Positions 33,201 to 43,074 of a DNA stretch of 64,000 nt are shown here, piece by piece. The position numbers and the translations under genes were made by a program. Positions within the stretch are counted from its first letter, which is position 1; every line of letters begins with the position of its first letter. Below the pieces are notes generated by a model, which saw only the letters and a program-made list of their open reading frames with translations, was not told the origin of the DNA and ran no database searches. The DNA is from Catenaria anguillulae PL171 (lineage: Eukaryota; Blastocladiomycota; Blastocladiomycetes; Blastocladiales; Catenariaceae), in the NCBI GenBank assembly GCA_002102555.1, contig MCFL01000126.1:1-64000 (forward strand). Reading direction: 5' to 3'.

Positions 33201-35011
33201 TCCCGCCACAGCAGCAACAGGCAAAGGATCTGGATGGCACGCACTCCCGTGAGCTGGCCGAGCTGCGTCATGCGATCCACCGCCTTGAGGAGCGTCTGTT
33301 ATCGCATTCCTCCTCGTTCACGCCCAGCACCCCGTCGACAACCAGCTCGTCCATCCCGCCGCCACCGCCGCCGCCTCCAGTCTTGTTCCCGGCTGAAACA
33401 AAGCCAGCGCCAAAGCCGAGCAAGTCGCACAAGAAGGGTCGCGACGATGATTCGTCAGATGCATCCTTGTCGTCTTCGGATGCGTCAACACCGCCCCGCC
33501 GCTCTCGCCATCGCCATCGATCAAGTCACATCCCGCCGCCTCAAAACATTGACATCCAACTCGGTCCTTCTCCGCAATCCCCAGCAATGGCGGATCCGAC
33601 TCCAGACCCGAAACTTGTTTCTCAGCTCGAGTCGGTCACGCAATCCAATCAAGCTCTCGCCCAAAAGATCCAAGCCCTGGAGCATCAACTGACGGAAATG
33701 CAAGTCACAGGCGTTGAAGCGCTCAAAGCCGACCAACTTGCATTCAAGTACCAACCTCCCAATCTGGATGCGCTTCGCGACGCCGAGCACTCCAAAGTCA
33801 TCGCCGAGTACCAATCCCAGCTCGCACATCTCTCGGCAACCATTCAATCGCTGCACGACCAACTCGCGCACCGTGACCTTGAGATTTCCCACCTTCGCGA
33901 CCAGCTCGACGCTTTGCAATCCCTTGGGCCACAATGGTCGGCCGATCTTGACAAGCTCGTGGAATCCTTGTCGCAAGCGGTCGCCGAGCAACAGCGCCAG
34001 TCCGAAGCGCACTTGCAAGCTGCACAAGGCATGGTGCACAAGGCGGTGGCGGGCGAGCAACAGGAACGCGCCAACGCGCAAGTACTGGCCGATGCTGTGC
34101 GTGCTCATGTAGCAAGGGCGGCCGACCTGGTGCGCGAGCTCGATGACACGCACAAGCAGTTGAGTGCAGCCAAGGACGAGGTGGCTCAAGTCAAGTTCGA
34201 GTTGGAGCGCGAGCGGGAGATACAAGCGCAGGTCAAGCAGCTGGAGCAAGAATGCCGGACCAATTTGGGGAGTGTGCAGGCCAAGTTAATAGCATACGAT
34301 GCGCAGTGGGCCAGCGTGGCACATTTGGCGCCCGCAGGTATAGTTGAGGGTCAGTTTGCGCACGTGTGCCAGCACTTGGCGATGGATCTGGAACGTCAGC
34401 GTGATCATTCGCGGGCCATGCAGGCAGAATTGCTGGGATTACGACAAGCAAAGGATGCAGCCGAGACCTCGTCCAAGGATCAAGCGGCCAAAGTGGACCG
34501 GCTGGCCGAGCTTGTGTCGAGGGCAGAGCGATCCAGGGAGGATGCCGTCAAGTCGTTGACCAAGCGGGTCAGGGTCGCAGAACGTGAGGCAGCTGATGCC
34601 AAAACGCGGCTGGCCAGAGTGTTGAAGGGAGTCTACTTGTACGTGGCAAGCTCTAGTGCGGGGGACACTGCGTCGCCATCATCGACCGGCATCATGCAGG
34701 ATCATGCAGGGGTGACAGCGAGTGCGATTCCTCAGCAGTCAGCACAGGTGGGGTCGGGGGATGTGGAAGCCGTTTTGGCCACGCTCGCTGGTGGCGTGTT
34801 CTCTGGCGCGGACAACATCAATGACCCTCGCGATTCGTCCATGCTGGATGGATTATCGGAGCTGGATTCCTTTGGAATCGAGCTATCACCCGTTCAAAAG
34901 GTTGGTCATTTGCCCCCACCATTGCAGGATGACCTTCAAGCCATTCTCAACGAGCAAGTGGACGATGGACCGCGGAGGGACACGGATGGCCGCGGCGGCC
35001 TGCAAATCTAA
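30277..35011 (+). CDS. Large coiled-coil protein, unknown function
   Basis: Exons 30277-31368 and 31451-35011 join in phase 0 over an 82-nt intron, giving 1,550 residues. The N-terminal 500 residues are Ser/Pro/Ala-rich with repeated SPS-R motifs and one conserved-looking helix (KKEITKWDEFYNEYQAGMGD). Heptad coiled coil follows (about 31950-32270), then a Ser/Thr-rich linker, a polyproline run (IPPPPPPPPVLFP, near 33350), an acidic/serine block (RDDDSSDASLSSSDAS) and a second long coiled coil (33600-34640) rich in Gln, Glu, Ala and Lys. I do not recognise the family. The architecture resembles cytoskeletal or spindle-pole scaffolds, but that is inference. The ATG at 30277 is the first in frame with the coding pattern. 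Confidence 0.7.
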
Positions 35012-35175
35012 CGTTTTGCATTGCCCTTACTTCCTCTGGCCGCTCATAGGTCTCTGTTTTGAGTCTCTAGAAAGCCGCACTTCCCTATTTATCCAAACAC
35101 TTTGTTCATTTTTGCATTAAGCACTTCTCAGTATTCAAGCCAACACGAACAGTGGAATGAGCTAAATTGAACGCA

Positions 35176-36130
35176 TCAGAGCTCCTTGACATAAAATCGA
35201 GCCGTCCATCCATCCTGTCTGGCCATGTGAGTCTCCTTGTACCCTCGACGCTGGTAAAACTGATTGTTCTTCTTGTTCCTGGCCTCGGTTACCAGCGCAA
35301 TCGCGCGACAAGGTGGCAAGCGTCTCGGAATCGGAGATGCAGCAATCTCTTGGCCTTTCGAGCTCTGGAGCCACTGCTGAACCCCGCTCGCTACTCCATC
35401 GACCTCGGACACATCCTCGCAAGTCCATCCCCGACGCAAAACCCACTCCTCGGCAAAGTCCATGCAGTCTCGTGCATACCCTCGGCCCTGAAACTGAGGC
35501 AGCACCGCGAGCATGCAAATGTACCCGACATGCGTCTCGCGGCAGGCACAAGACGCCTTCATGAGCGCCTCGTTTCCGCCAAAGTCCTTTTGCAAGTCAT
35601 AGGTTAAATTGTCGAAATCCACGGCAATCGTTGCAACGGGCAGATACTTGACGCCCGCGGGATCGAGCACAGCGGGACACGTCGAGTGCAAGTCAAAGTG
35701 GATCCATTCCTCGTCGTCGATGGCGTACATTTTGCCTTGGCCTTTGCCGTGCTTGGATTCGTAGCTGGCAATACTGGTGAGCCAGTCATTTTCGGGGATC
35801 CAAAGAGCAAAGAGAAGGCGGGAGCCAGCATTTTGGTGCATAAAGCTCGACTCGACCGCGTGCGCGTCCCATGTAACGAGTCGGGTTGCGAGAAAAAAGT
35901 CGCTTAGGGAGCGGGTCAGTGGGGTCTACGTAGATTATTGAGCGAGTTGAAGCGACATTCCATGTTAGCGCAAGGAACGTCGACAAGGTCGGTGTCAATG
36001 GACGCACGATGATGACCGAATCGCGCCAGAACAACTGCGGTAGATTTGCGAGGGATTCGGCTGCTGCTGGATTAGCATCGGAAATGAGTGAAGGCTCACG
36101 GGTTGGTGGCAAGTCGGAGGATTGAACCAT
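35176..36130 (-). CDS. GNAT-family N-acetyltransferase, copy 1
   Basis: Exons 36130-36008 and 35925-35176 join in phase 0 across an 82-nt intron (donor GTGCGT, branch GCTAAC, acceptor GTAG), giving 290 residues. It starts at an ATG in good context (AACC-ATG-G). WRDSVII leads into TPLTRSLSDFFLATRLVTW. The acetyl-CoA site is LPQFQGRGYARDCMDFAEEW (Q-G-R-G-x-A, motif A), preceded by a strand, ICMLAV, and followed late by NKKNNQFYQRRGYKETH, the motif B tyrosine/glycine region. Two residues near VATIAVDFDNL may line the active site. The substrate is unknown. It shares about half its sequence and its exact intron position with copy 2 immediately upstream, so the pair arose by tandem duplication. Confidence 0.75.
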
Positions 36131-36628
36131 GGTTGCTTTCGGGGATGATTGTGGTCCGCATGTAAGAGAAGCCAGGGGCATGGGAATCGGACTTGAGGTA
36201 CTATCCAAGTAAATGGGCAAACGGTGGAGCCCTCGCTTCCGTCTTTGTAGTCCAGGTATTCATTGGTGTTTCTTCCCGCACAAGAACGCCGCCCAAAAGG
36301 CCCAAGTCATTGCCGCTATACCGAACCGGATGATAGCGCGGGAATGGCAGCTGCGGCCAGCATAGCGAGAGCACCCCATTGATCGTGACTCACTCCATCA
36401 TCCTGCTGCGTATCGGGTAATATTTGCAGCCCATTTCTCCGCAGGATGAGAGAATCCTCATTCCTCAGCGCCAACATGATTCAGGAATGAGCAGGAATGC
36501 GGCTCTTGAAGGTTGCCGCCAGCGGCTTGCATTGCAAGAAAACAAATTGTTGACACAACTCGAATGACGCAAGACTGAGTGGAAACCGAGGAATGTGCGA
36601 ACGGGCGCGAGACCGCCAATTCACTCAC
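36131..36628. other. Spacer between the two GNAT genes
   Basis: No gene is seen. It should contain the promoter of copy 1 and the 3' end of copy 2. Confidence 0.45.
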
Positions 36629-37574
36629 TCACAGATCCATGACGTAGAACTGGCAATCTCCCCACTCCTGCGGAATCACTTGCGTCTCCCGATACCCTCG
36701 TTTCACATACATGCGATTGACTCTTTCCTCGCCCGCATCCGTCGCCAGCGCCAATGTCTTGACGGGCGGCAATCGCCTCTTTTCCTTCAACACGGGCCAC
36801 TTGTCGCACCCACAAACCTCCACGTCAGCTTGATCCGGTGCGTCCTGACAAGTCCATCCGCGCCTCAATACCCACTCTTCCACAAAGTCCATGGCATCCC
36901 TCGCCAGCCCGTGCCCTTGCCACGGCTCGACAACCGCCAACATGCTCACGCTTGCAACCTGCGTGTCACGGCATGCAAACCACGCCTGCATCTTTGTGCG
37001 ATCGCCGCCGAAATGCTCGTCCAAGTCAAACTCGAGGTTGTCGAAATCTGCAGCAATGGTCGCCACTGGCCGCCACTTGCTCCCGGCCGTCTCGAGCGTT
37101 GGGAAACTTGCGCGTGCATCGACCCAATCCACGAATTGGTCCTTCCAAACCGAATAGATCAATCCTTTGCCGCCGCCCCGTGCCACAACTTCGGGCTTAC
37201 ATTCGTAGGCGTCGAGCTGGGCGTGCCAGAGGGGCTCAGGGATCCACAGCGCAAACATGTATCGCGAGCTGGCGTCTTGCGCGGCAAATGCTTTGCCCAC
37301 ATTGTTTGCGTTCCAGGTCAGCAGGCGTGTTGCGTAGACAAAGTCGTGGAGCTCGCGAGGCAAGGGAGTCTATTGGAGAGAGTCATGGTGGCAAGCATGC
37401 CCATGAGTTTTTCTCGAGATGTCCGTGACAGCTGGGAGAGCAGGCAGACCAAAGACGGACAATCACAACACTGTCTTTGCGCCAGGTGAGCACGGGCAGC
37501 ATCAAGTCAACCTCGCATGGCGGCGCTGGTGGGGTTGGGTTTGGGGACGCCGGGACTGTGACTTTGCCTTGCAT
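36629..37574 (-). CDS. GNAT-family N-acetyltransferase, copy 2
   Basis: Exons 37574-37461 and 37369-36629 join in phase 0 over a 91-nt intron (donor GTCCGT, acceptor CCAATAG). The start is uncertain: ATGs at 37598 and 37610 are also in frame. Exon 1 ends WRKDSVVI and exon 2 opens TPLPRELHDFVYATRLLTW, matching copy 1 on both sides of the junction. Motif A is VEPWQGHGLARDAMDFVEEW (Q-G-H-G-x-A) and the late region is EERVNRMYVKRGYRETQ. It has a Trp-rich middle (VWKDQFVDWVD) not seen in copy 1. The acetyl acceptor is unknown. Retention of all key motifs in both copies suggests that both work and may have diverged in substrate. Confidence 0.75.
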
Positions 37575-38088
37575 TGTGTGTGTCAGCTCTATTATCATAC
37601 ATGGTCTCATAAATACCTGTCGGCCGACTTTCAGAGTGTGCTTGAAGATGTGTGCTTGGTGTCCGATGATGATCCTTGCCCGGCCTCCTTTTGTTGTTTC
37701 CCGGCACCGGCCTCGGACGTTCCCACCACTCAAATCCATGTTGCACTTGTGGTCGTCAAGTCAAACGTCAATGATAAATAACCAGTCAACTTCCATTCAA
37801 CAAGTCGCTCACGGCAAACGCGAGGCAGATCAAGTCATCACCTCATGAGGAAGAAGAATATCGACATGACGGATCAGAGCCTGCGCAACGAGGGGAAACT
37901 ACAAAGCGACGACAACAAGTTGAACCGAAGAGACAAACTGGACAAGACAACAGACTGGGTGATGGGTAACTGGCGAAAACACAGCTCCACTGCGAACACA
38001 TAGGAGAGAAACGCGCTCAACAGCGTACTCGGGAAACCAACATGCACGTTCCCTCTCTTGTCTTGCAAAAGCCGCGACCACGGTTTGC
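37575..38088. other. Intergenic region
   Basis: It lies upstream of GNAT copy 2 and downstream of the SP-K-repeat gene. No gene is supported. Confidence 0.45.
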
Positions 38089-39240
38089 TTACTTGGAGTG
38101 ACTCTTGGGCGACGACGTTGCGCCGACATGCGTCAAACCCTTCTTGATCTGATCGGGCGTCAAAGCAGCCTTTTGCGGCGTCTTGCCAACCGTGGGTTGC
38201 GCATGCACACCCAACTTGGCCGAGCCTGCAGCGGCCGACGACGAGCTGGCCTTGGTCGCCGAAGCCGAAGCCGAGGGCGAGGCAGGCTTGGTAGGCGACC
38301 CCGCCGTGGGCGACCTCGAGGGCGTTTGCGACTGGACAACCGTCTTTGTCGTGACCTTGGGCACGACGCCGTGGTTGGGCAGCACCTTGGACTGGATCGA
38401 GCCGCCGAGCTTGGCCACTTCCTTGTTGACCTGATCGCGCAATTGCTTGGTAGGCGACGCGGGCTTGGTGGGCGACGCGCCGTGGTGCGCGTGCGCGTGC
38501 GAGCCGGGAGCAGGGATTGGAATGCGGCTGGGCGAGCTACCGGCAGCGGCAGAGGTCGGCTTGGCGGCGGCCGTCGGCGACACGGGGCGAGCAGGTGAAG
38601 CGGTGGCAGCAGCGTGTTTGGTGGGCGACGCGGGGGCATGCGCGGCCTTGGACGGCGAGGCAGGGGCAGCTGCCTTTGAAGGGGAGGCGGGAGCAGCCTT
38701 TGAGGGTGACGCGGGGGTACCCGCAGCCTTGGCGGGCGACTTGGACTTGTCTGTTGCCAACACACAGACGGAAAACGTGAGCAAATTGAGAAACGAAAAC
38801 GCGTCGCATCCGACGACGAGATCAAGTGCACAGTCAGCAACACGGCACGACACGACACAGCACGGCACACGCAGTCGCAGTCGCAGTGGATGCAGTCGAG
38901 GTTTATGAGCTGATCGAAAGTGCTGCCTTTCAGTCCTTGTCGGGTGGATCAGCTCCAATTGCCTTGATCGCGCGATTTCGGGTATGGGGAGATCGATCGT
39001 TGCGCGATTCGGGAGTCGAACTGGGATGAGGATGCTGGATCGCATTTCAAGTCGCTGGATCGGACCAGTGCAATGTTACAACTTGGCGGTGTGTGCTGCA
39101 ATCCAAGTCCCGGTACAGCTGTGCCGTGTGCGGTCTGACGCGTGGGCAAGGTGGGTAATCGTTGGCGACGTACCACCAGCGTAGGGGGACGCGGCGTCCT
39201 TTGCCTTTTCGCGGAGATCGTACGACTTGCCAGAGGGCAT
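38089..39240 (-). CDS. Basic protein with SP-x-K repeats
   Basis: Exons 39240-39174 and 38750-38089 join in phase 1 across a 423-nt intron, giving 242 residues. The N-terminus is MPSGKSYDLREKAKDAASPY. The second exon is a run of Ala/Pro-rich repeats built on PASPSK, PASPTK and SPAK (about 12 SP-x-K or SPTK units), then a short ordered segment (TKQLRDQVNKEVAKLGGSIQ) and a closing ALTPDQIKKGLTHVG. SP-K/R-K-type repeats bind the DNA minor groove in histone H1 tails and also occur as Cdk sites in microtubule proteins. Either role is possible; no globular H1 domain is present. The first exon is short, and its splice restores a clean reading (PYAGDKSKSPAK). Confidence 0.65.
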
Positions 39241-40916
39241 GTTGACAATGGGTATGGGATGTTGGAGGTGGGTGAGTCAGTCAATACACGCGTGTCGAGC
39301 CTCGGTAGCGTTGACGTGTAGGCATAAACATAATTACGGCAGAGGGGTCGTGGTCTGCTTTTGTACGTAAATATACACTGTCTGCTTTGGCTTTGGCTTT
39401 GTGCGAGTTTGCTAATGAGCGAGCGAGCGAGCGAGCGAGCCTCGAAAAGGGGGGGAAATGCGCCCGAAAACAGGATTATCCTCGATTTGCGCCTGATTTT
39501 GTGCAACAAAAATCCTCGAAAACGCAGCTGCGTTCTGTTGAGTTTGCTTTCTCAAGCATTCAGACTGATGTGGAGAAACAGTGGCACTTTTCCTGTCTCC
39601 CGCTCCCTTCTTATACTTACTTACCAACCGACCTTCGCAGTGTTTACCAACCGCCAGCACACTCGCCTTACCCATCCCAGACCCTACACTACACATTGCA
39701 TCGAAGTCCAGATCCGGATTGTTGGCGGTGCTACCAGCCAGCAATGGAAGTGGTGAGACTCAGAGGATCCAACCGCGCCGGCCACGCACTTCCTCCCACA
39801 ATTGCTATACTGACAGGAATCATCATTTCGATTTGAGATCCCCGACGTGTCCGGACAAGACTGTCGCACGCATGCAAGCACCGCGACATGCAGGCCCTTG
39901 CGCGCTCAGAGGTTCACGAGCGCGTTACCAATCACGTGTGTCCTGTGTGAGCAAAATGCAAATGTCCAATCCGGACCAGATCCGGATCAGCACCAACAAA
40001 ACCGCCACAGGTCGCAGTGTGGGCTCCCGTCCGTCATTTCTACCGCCCAACCACGCAAACGCACCCTCACGCATCGATATTCGACACTCGACCGGCCCAC
40101 ACTCAATGACCAACGTGCTGTCCTCAACCGTTTTCAAGCCACGCGACTCCCCACCAGGCCTCCTCCTGGTCTGTTTGCTGCCGGGTCGGCGACGACAGCG
40201 ACTTGGCGCAAGCTCAATTGCTACTTCATACCCCCCCCCCACCACACAAACAGCCATGAATGATGATCAAATATCCGCGCTACCGAGACAAACTCACCTG
40301 AGGATAAACAATATTGGTTGACATTCATTTTTTCTTTTTCTGACATGGCTTGTATCCCCCTTTCCATTCTTATTGCTCGTTTCTGTGGCAAGAAGGCTCG
40401 CACGCACTTCAAAAATGTCTTGATGATGGTACTTAAGTAATTTGCGTTCGACGCCAAGTGTGCTGATGCCTCGCCGGGTGTCGTGACGGCCATTTGTGCA
40501 GCTGAGAGCACCTTCTTTTGCTGAAAGACTTGATGCCATGCGTGTGTGCACTCTTTGCCCGCTTGCTGTTTTATCCAATGCTTCTTGCACTTTCTCAAGA
40601 ATGTATCGGCCTGTATTGGTTTGATGGGATACAAGTGACTCAATGAGCATGAAATCTGTTGCATGACGCTCCCTGCTCAGGTGCGAATGATGCCCAGTGA
40701 CCGACGTGTTGCATAAAACTATTTTACGAAGATGTGAAGAGGTTATTTAGCATGATTGGAATATTTACAACCGCCATTTCAATGCGAAATCATGTTCATT
40801 TGTGCAGGGCCGGAAAAGCACATGCACATGCACGAGAAAGACAAACCGTGACCACCACACAAAAGCTCCCATGTCATCCTCCGATGCGCTCACACTTGAT
40901 CCCAATCTCATCACTC
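39241..40916. other. 1.7 kb region without a convincing gene
   Basis: Frames on both strands are short or lack family features. It contains a (GAGC)6 microsatellite at 39417-39440 and a C-rich run at about 40230-40239. It would include the promoter of the SP-K-repeat gene and the 3' end of the proteasome gene. Confidence 0.4.
39417..39440. repeat. (GAGC)6 microsatellite
   Basis: Six perfect tandem GAGC units in intergenic sequence. Confidence 0.9.
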
Positions 40917-42071
40917 TCAATCCTCCATCTCATCCGGGTTGAGCGCCTGCTCGGCATACTGCTGAGCCTCGGCCACCAAGTCCTCGGGCACAAACGCATG
41001 CCTGAACTTGGACTCTGCACACACCCAAGACAATTCAATCTCAAAATCCTTGTCTTTGGCTTCGTCGTGCACAACGTGCAAGATGCGCGCGGCTTCCTTG
41101 ACGGCCTCGCGCACAGTCAGGTCATCGAGCTTGAGCTTTTCGATTTCCGTCTTTGCAACTTGCTTGCCCTTGCCGATGGCCACGCCACGGTAGCCCTGTT
41201 ACGAGAAGAGGAGATGGATCCAGTCAAAAAAACATGCCCAAACAACAATATCAAAGGGTCGAGTGCCAAAAGTCATCAACGTACAAAGTACTGCCCCGCG
41301 GGATCAATCATGTACATTTGCGGGCCAAGCTTGTCATCCATACTCGCCAAAATGACGCCAGCGCCAAACGGGCGCACCGACGAGTACAGCGTGTAGGCTT
41401 GGACATACATGGCGACACGATCCGCAAGCTGCTTAGCTTGAATGGGGCACTTGTAGGTTTGGCGCCACGACGCGGCTTCTTCACGCGCACGCCCAACGAG
41501 GTGGCGGCCGTCGGCTTGCAGGCCGGCGGGAGCAACGCCAATGTGGTAGTCGACGGATTGCGTGCGCTTGTTGGATTGAGGGACAAGAAGTTTGGAGGGC
41601 ACGAGTTTTTCAATGGCGAGCACGACGCCGTCTTTGCAGCGCAGGCCAATGGCAGTTCTGATGTTTTGTGGATGAGAGACAATGGCGTTAAGAGAGGAAA
41701 AAGGAAACACGGCTTGGTCCTGGGACAAGAAGGAAGACGACAAGTACCCCGAGTTTTCAACGGCCTTGTTGGCGTACTCGACTTGGAAGATGCGGCCGTC
41801 GGGCGAGTAGGTCGAGGACGACAAGTCGTACTAAACGGTGGCATGACATGGGCGACGGCCGACGCGTCGATGTGGGTTGATTGTGGAGAAGAAGAAGCAG
41901 AGGGCGCGTTGGTATGCATGTTGTTGGAGGACGGTGGAAGGGGTTCCATTGGTACATTGGCAGCGGGCGCGAGTGAGTATCCGGGCAAGTGTGCGTGTAC
42001 GGCCAAGACATTGATCAAGGGCAAGAGGAACGAGGAGGTGGAGGACATACGCCGGTGCCGATTGAGGTCAT
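40917..42071 (-). CDS. Proteasome subunit alpha type-3
   Basis: Four exons: 42071-42051 (MTSIGTG), 41830-41748, 41657-41285 and 41195-40917, giving 251 residues, the normal size. The N-terminal alpha signature is [20 protein letters not shown], followed by KAVENSG, then [10 protein letters not shown] after splicing. Later motifs are [53 protein letters not shown] and the alpha3-type [19 protein letters not shown], which separates it from other alpha subunits. It is part of the alpha ring that gates the 20S core. Intron 2 (41658-41747) is exactly 90 nt with no stop, so the unspliced frame reads through with a 30-residue insert that no proteasome subunit has. Intron 1 is longer (220 nt). Confidence 0.95.
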
Positions 42072-43074
42072 GTTTGGACGTGGTTGCGGTGTCAAAAAGG
42101 TCGAGGGAGCGTCGGGGAAGCAATGCGTCGAGTGTTCAAGTGCATAAATGCATACAGGGCATGAGATACTTCGTGTAGATGATCCATATGACTCTCCTCT
42201 GTGAAATGACTTGGTTGATTTGGACAACGATCGATCATGTTGAAGAAGCTGATGATGGATCGGCGGCCCTGCTGCACTCGGAAAGCATTCCGGCCTGCCT
42301 CTCGGTCAGTGTCTCTGTCACGAGCCATCAATCCTTATTTAACAACTTGTCCATGGCCACGAACGAGTGTTGTATATAGTGAATGTTTTGGGCACGGTCA
42401 ATCCAAGCATCATTGACAACTCGCCAACAAGCACAATCACGGATCACCGCAGTCTGATCCCGGCAAAGTTGCGGGCGCGATTGCCGGATGACGGATCACG
42501 CGGAACGGCTGAGACATGCAACGCTTGGGATGCCTTGCGGAATCGTCACGCGGAGGTGCGACGTGATACGGCTGTGACCACCAAACCAACAGGCAGTCTC
42601 ATGACTCCATCCATCGAGGCCGAGGCCAGGCCGTACTTTCTCACCAGGATTCATATAAGAAGGGGAATCAACCCCCTCTTCCAGTCGTGGCCATCTGTCC
42701 ATCACGTTCTCAAATTCAATTCTCTCATCCATCCAGCTTTCGTCGTCTCGTCTGTGCCCACCTCACCTTCTTGGCCACGGTATAATACTCTTCAAGGTTT
42801 GTTGAACTGACGTTTTTTTTTCCCGTGGTCTCTGCATCTCTGTTGCTTTGCCGGCCGTCACTTGCTACCTAAGCCTCACCGCGGCTCTACTGGAGCAGCA
42901 TGTCTGAGTCTGAGTTGTGAGCCCATTCAACCTTGTTGGACCATGGCTGGCAGGGGTCTTCTTGGCGACCGTGACGGTGATGGGTGGCACTCCATCTTCA
43001 ACGGGGCATTTTTCACTCACTTACTTTTCGTCGTTTGATTCCGTTTCCGTTTCCATCCATAGTAATCAGTCATC
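42072..43074. promoter_or_regulatory. Divergent promoter region between proteasome alpha3 and the POT carrier
   Basis: About 1 kb between two divergent start codons. AT-rich around 42330-42380 and a T-rich tract at about 42810-42820. No gene is seen. Confidence 0.4.

Noticed and set aside
39581-40321. 246-residue plus-strand frame
   Set aside because: Composition looks random, no domain and no supporting splice signals; kept as intergenic.
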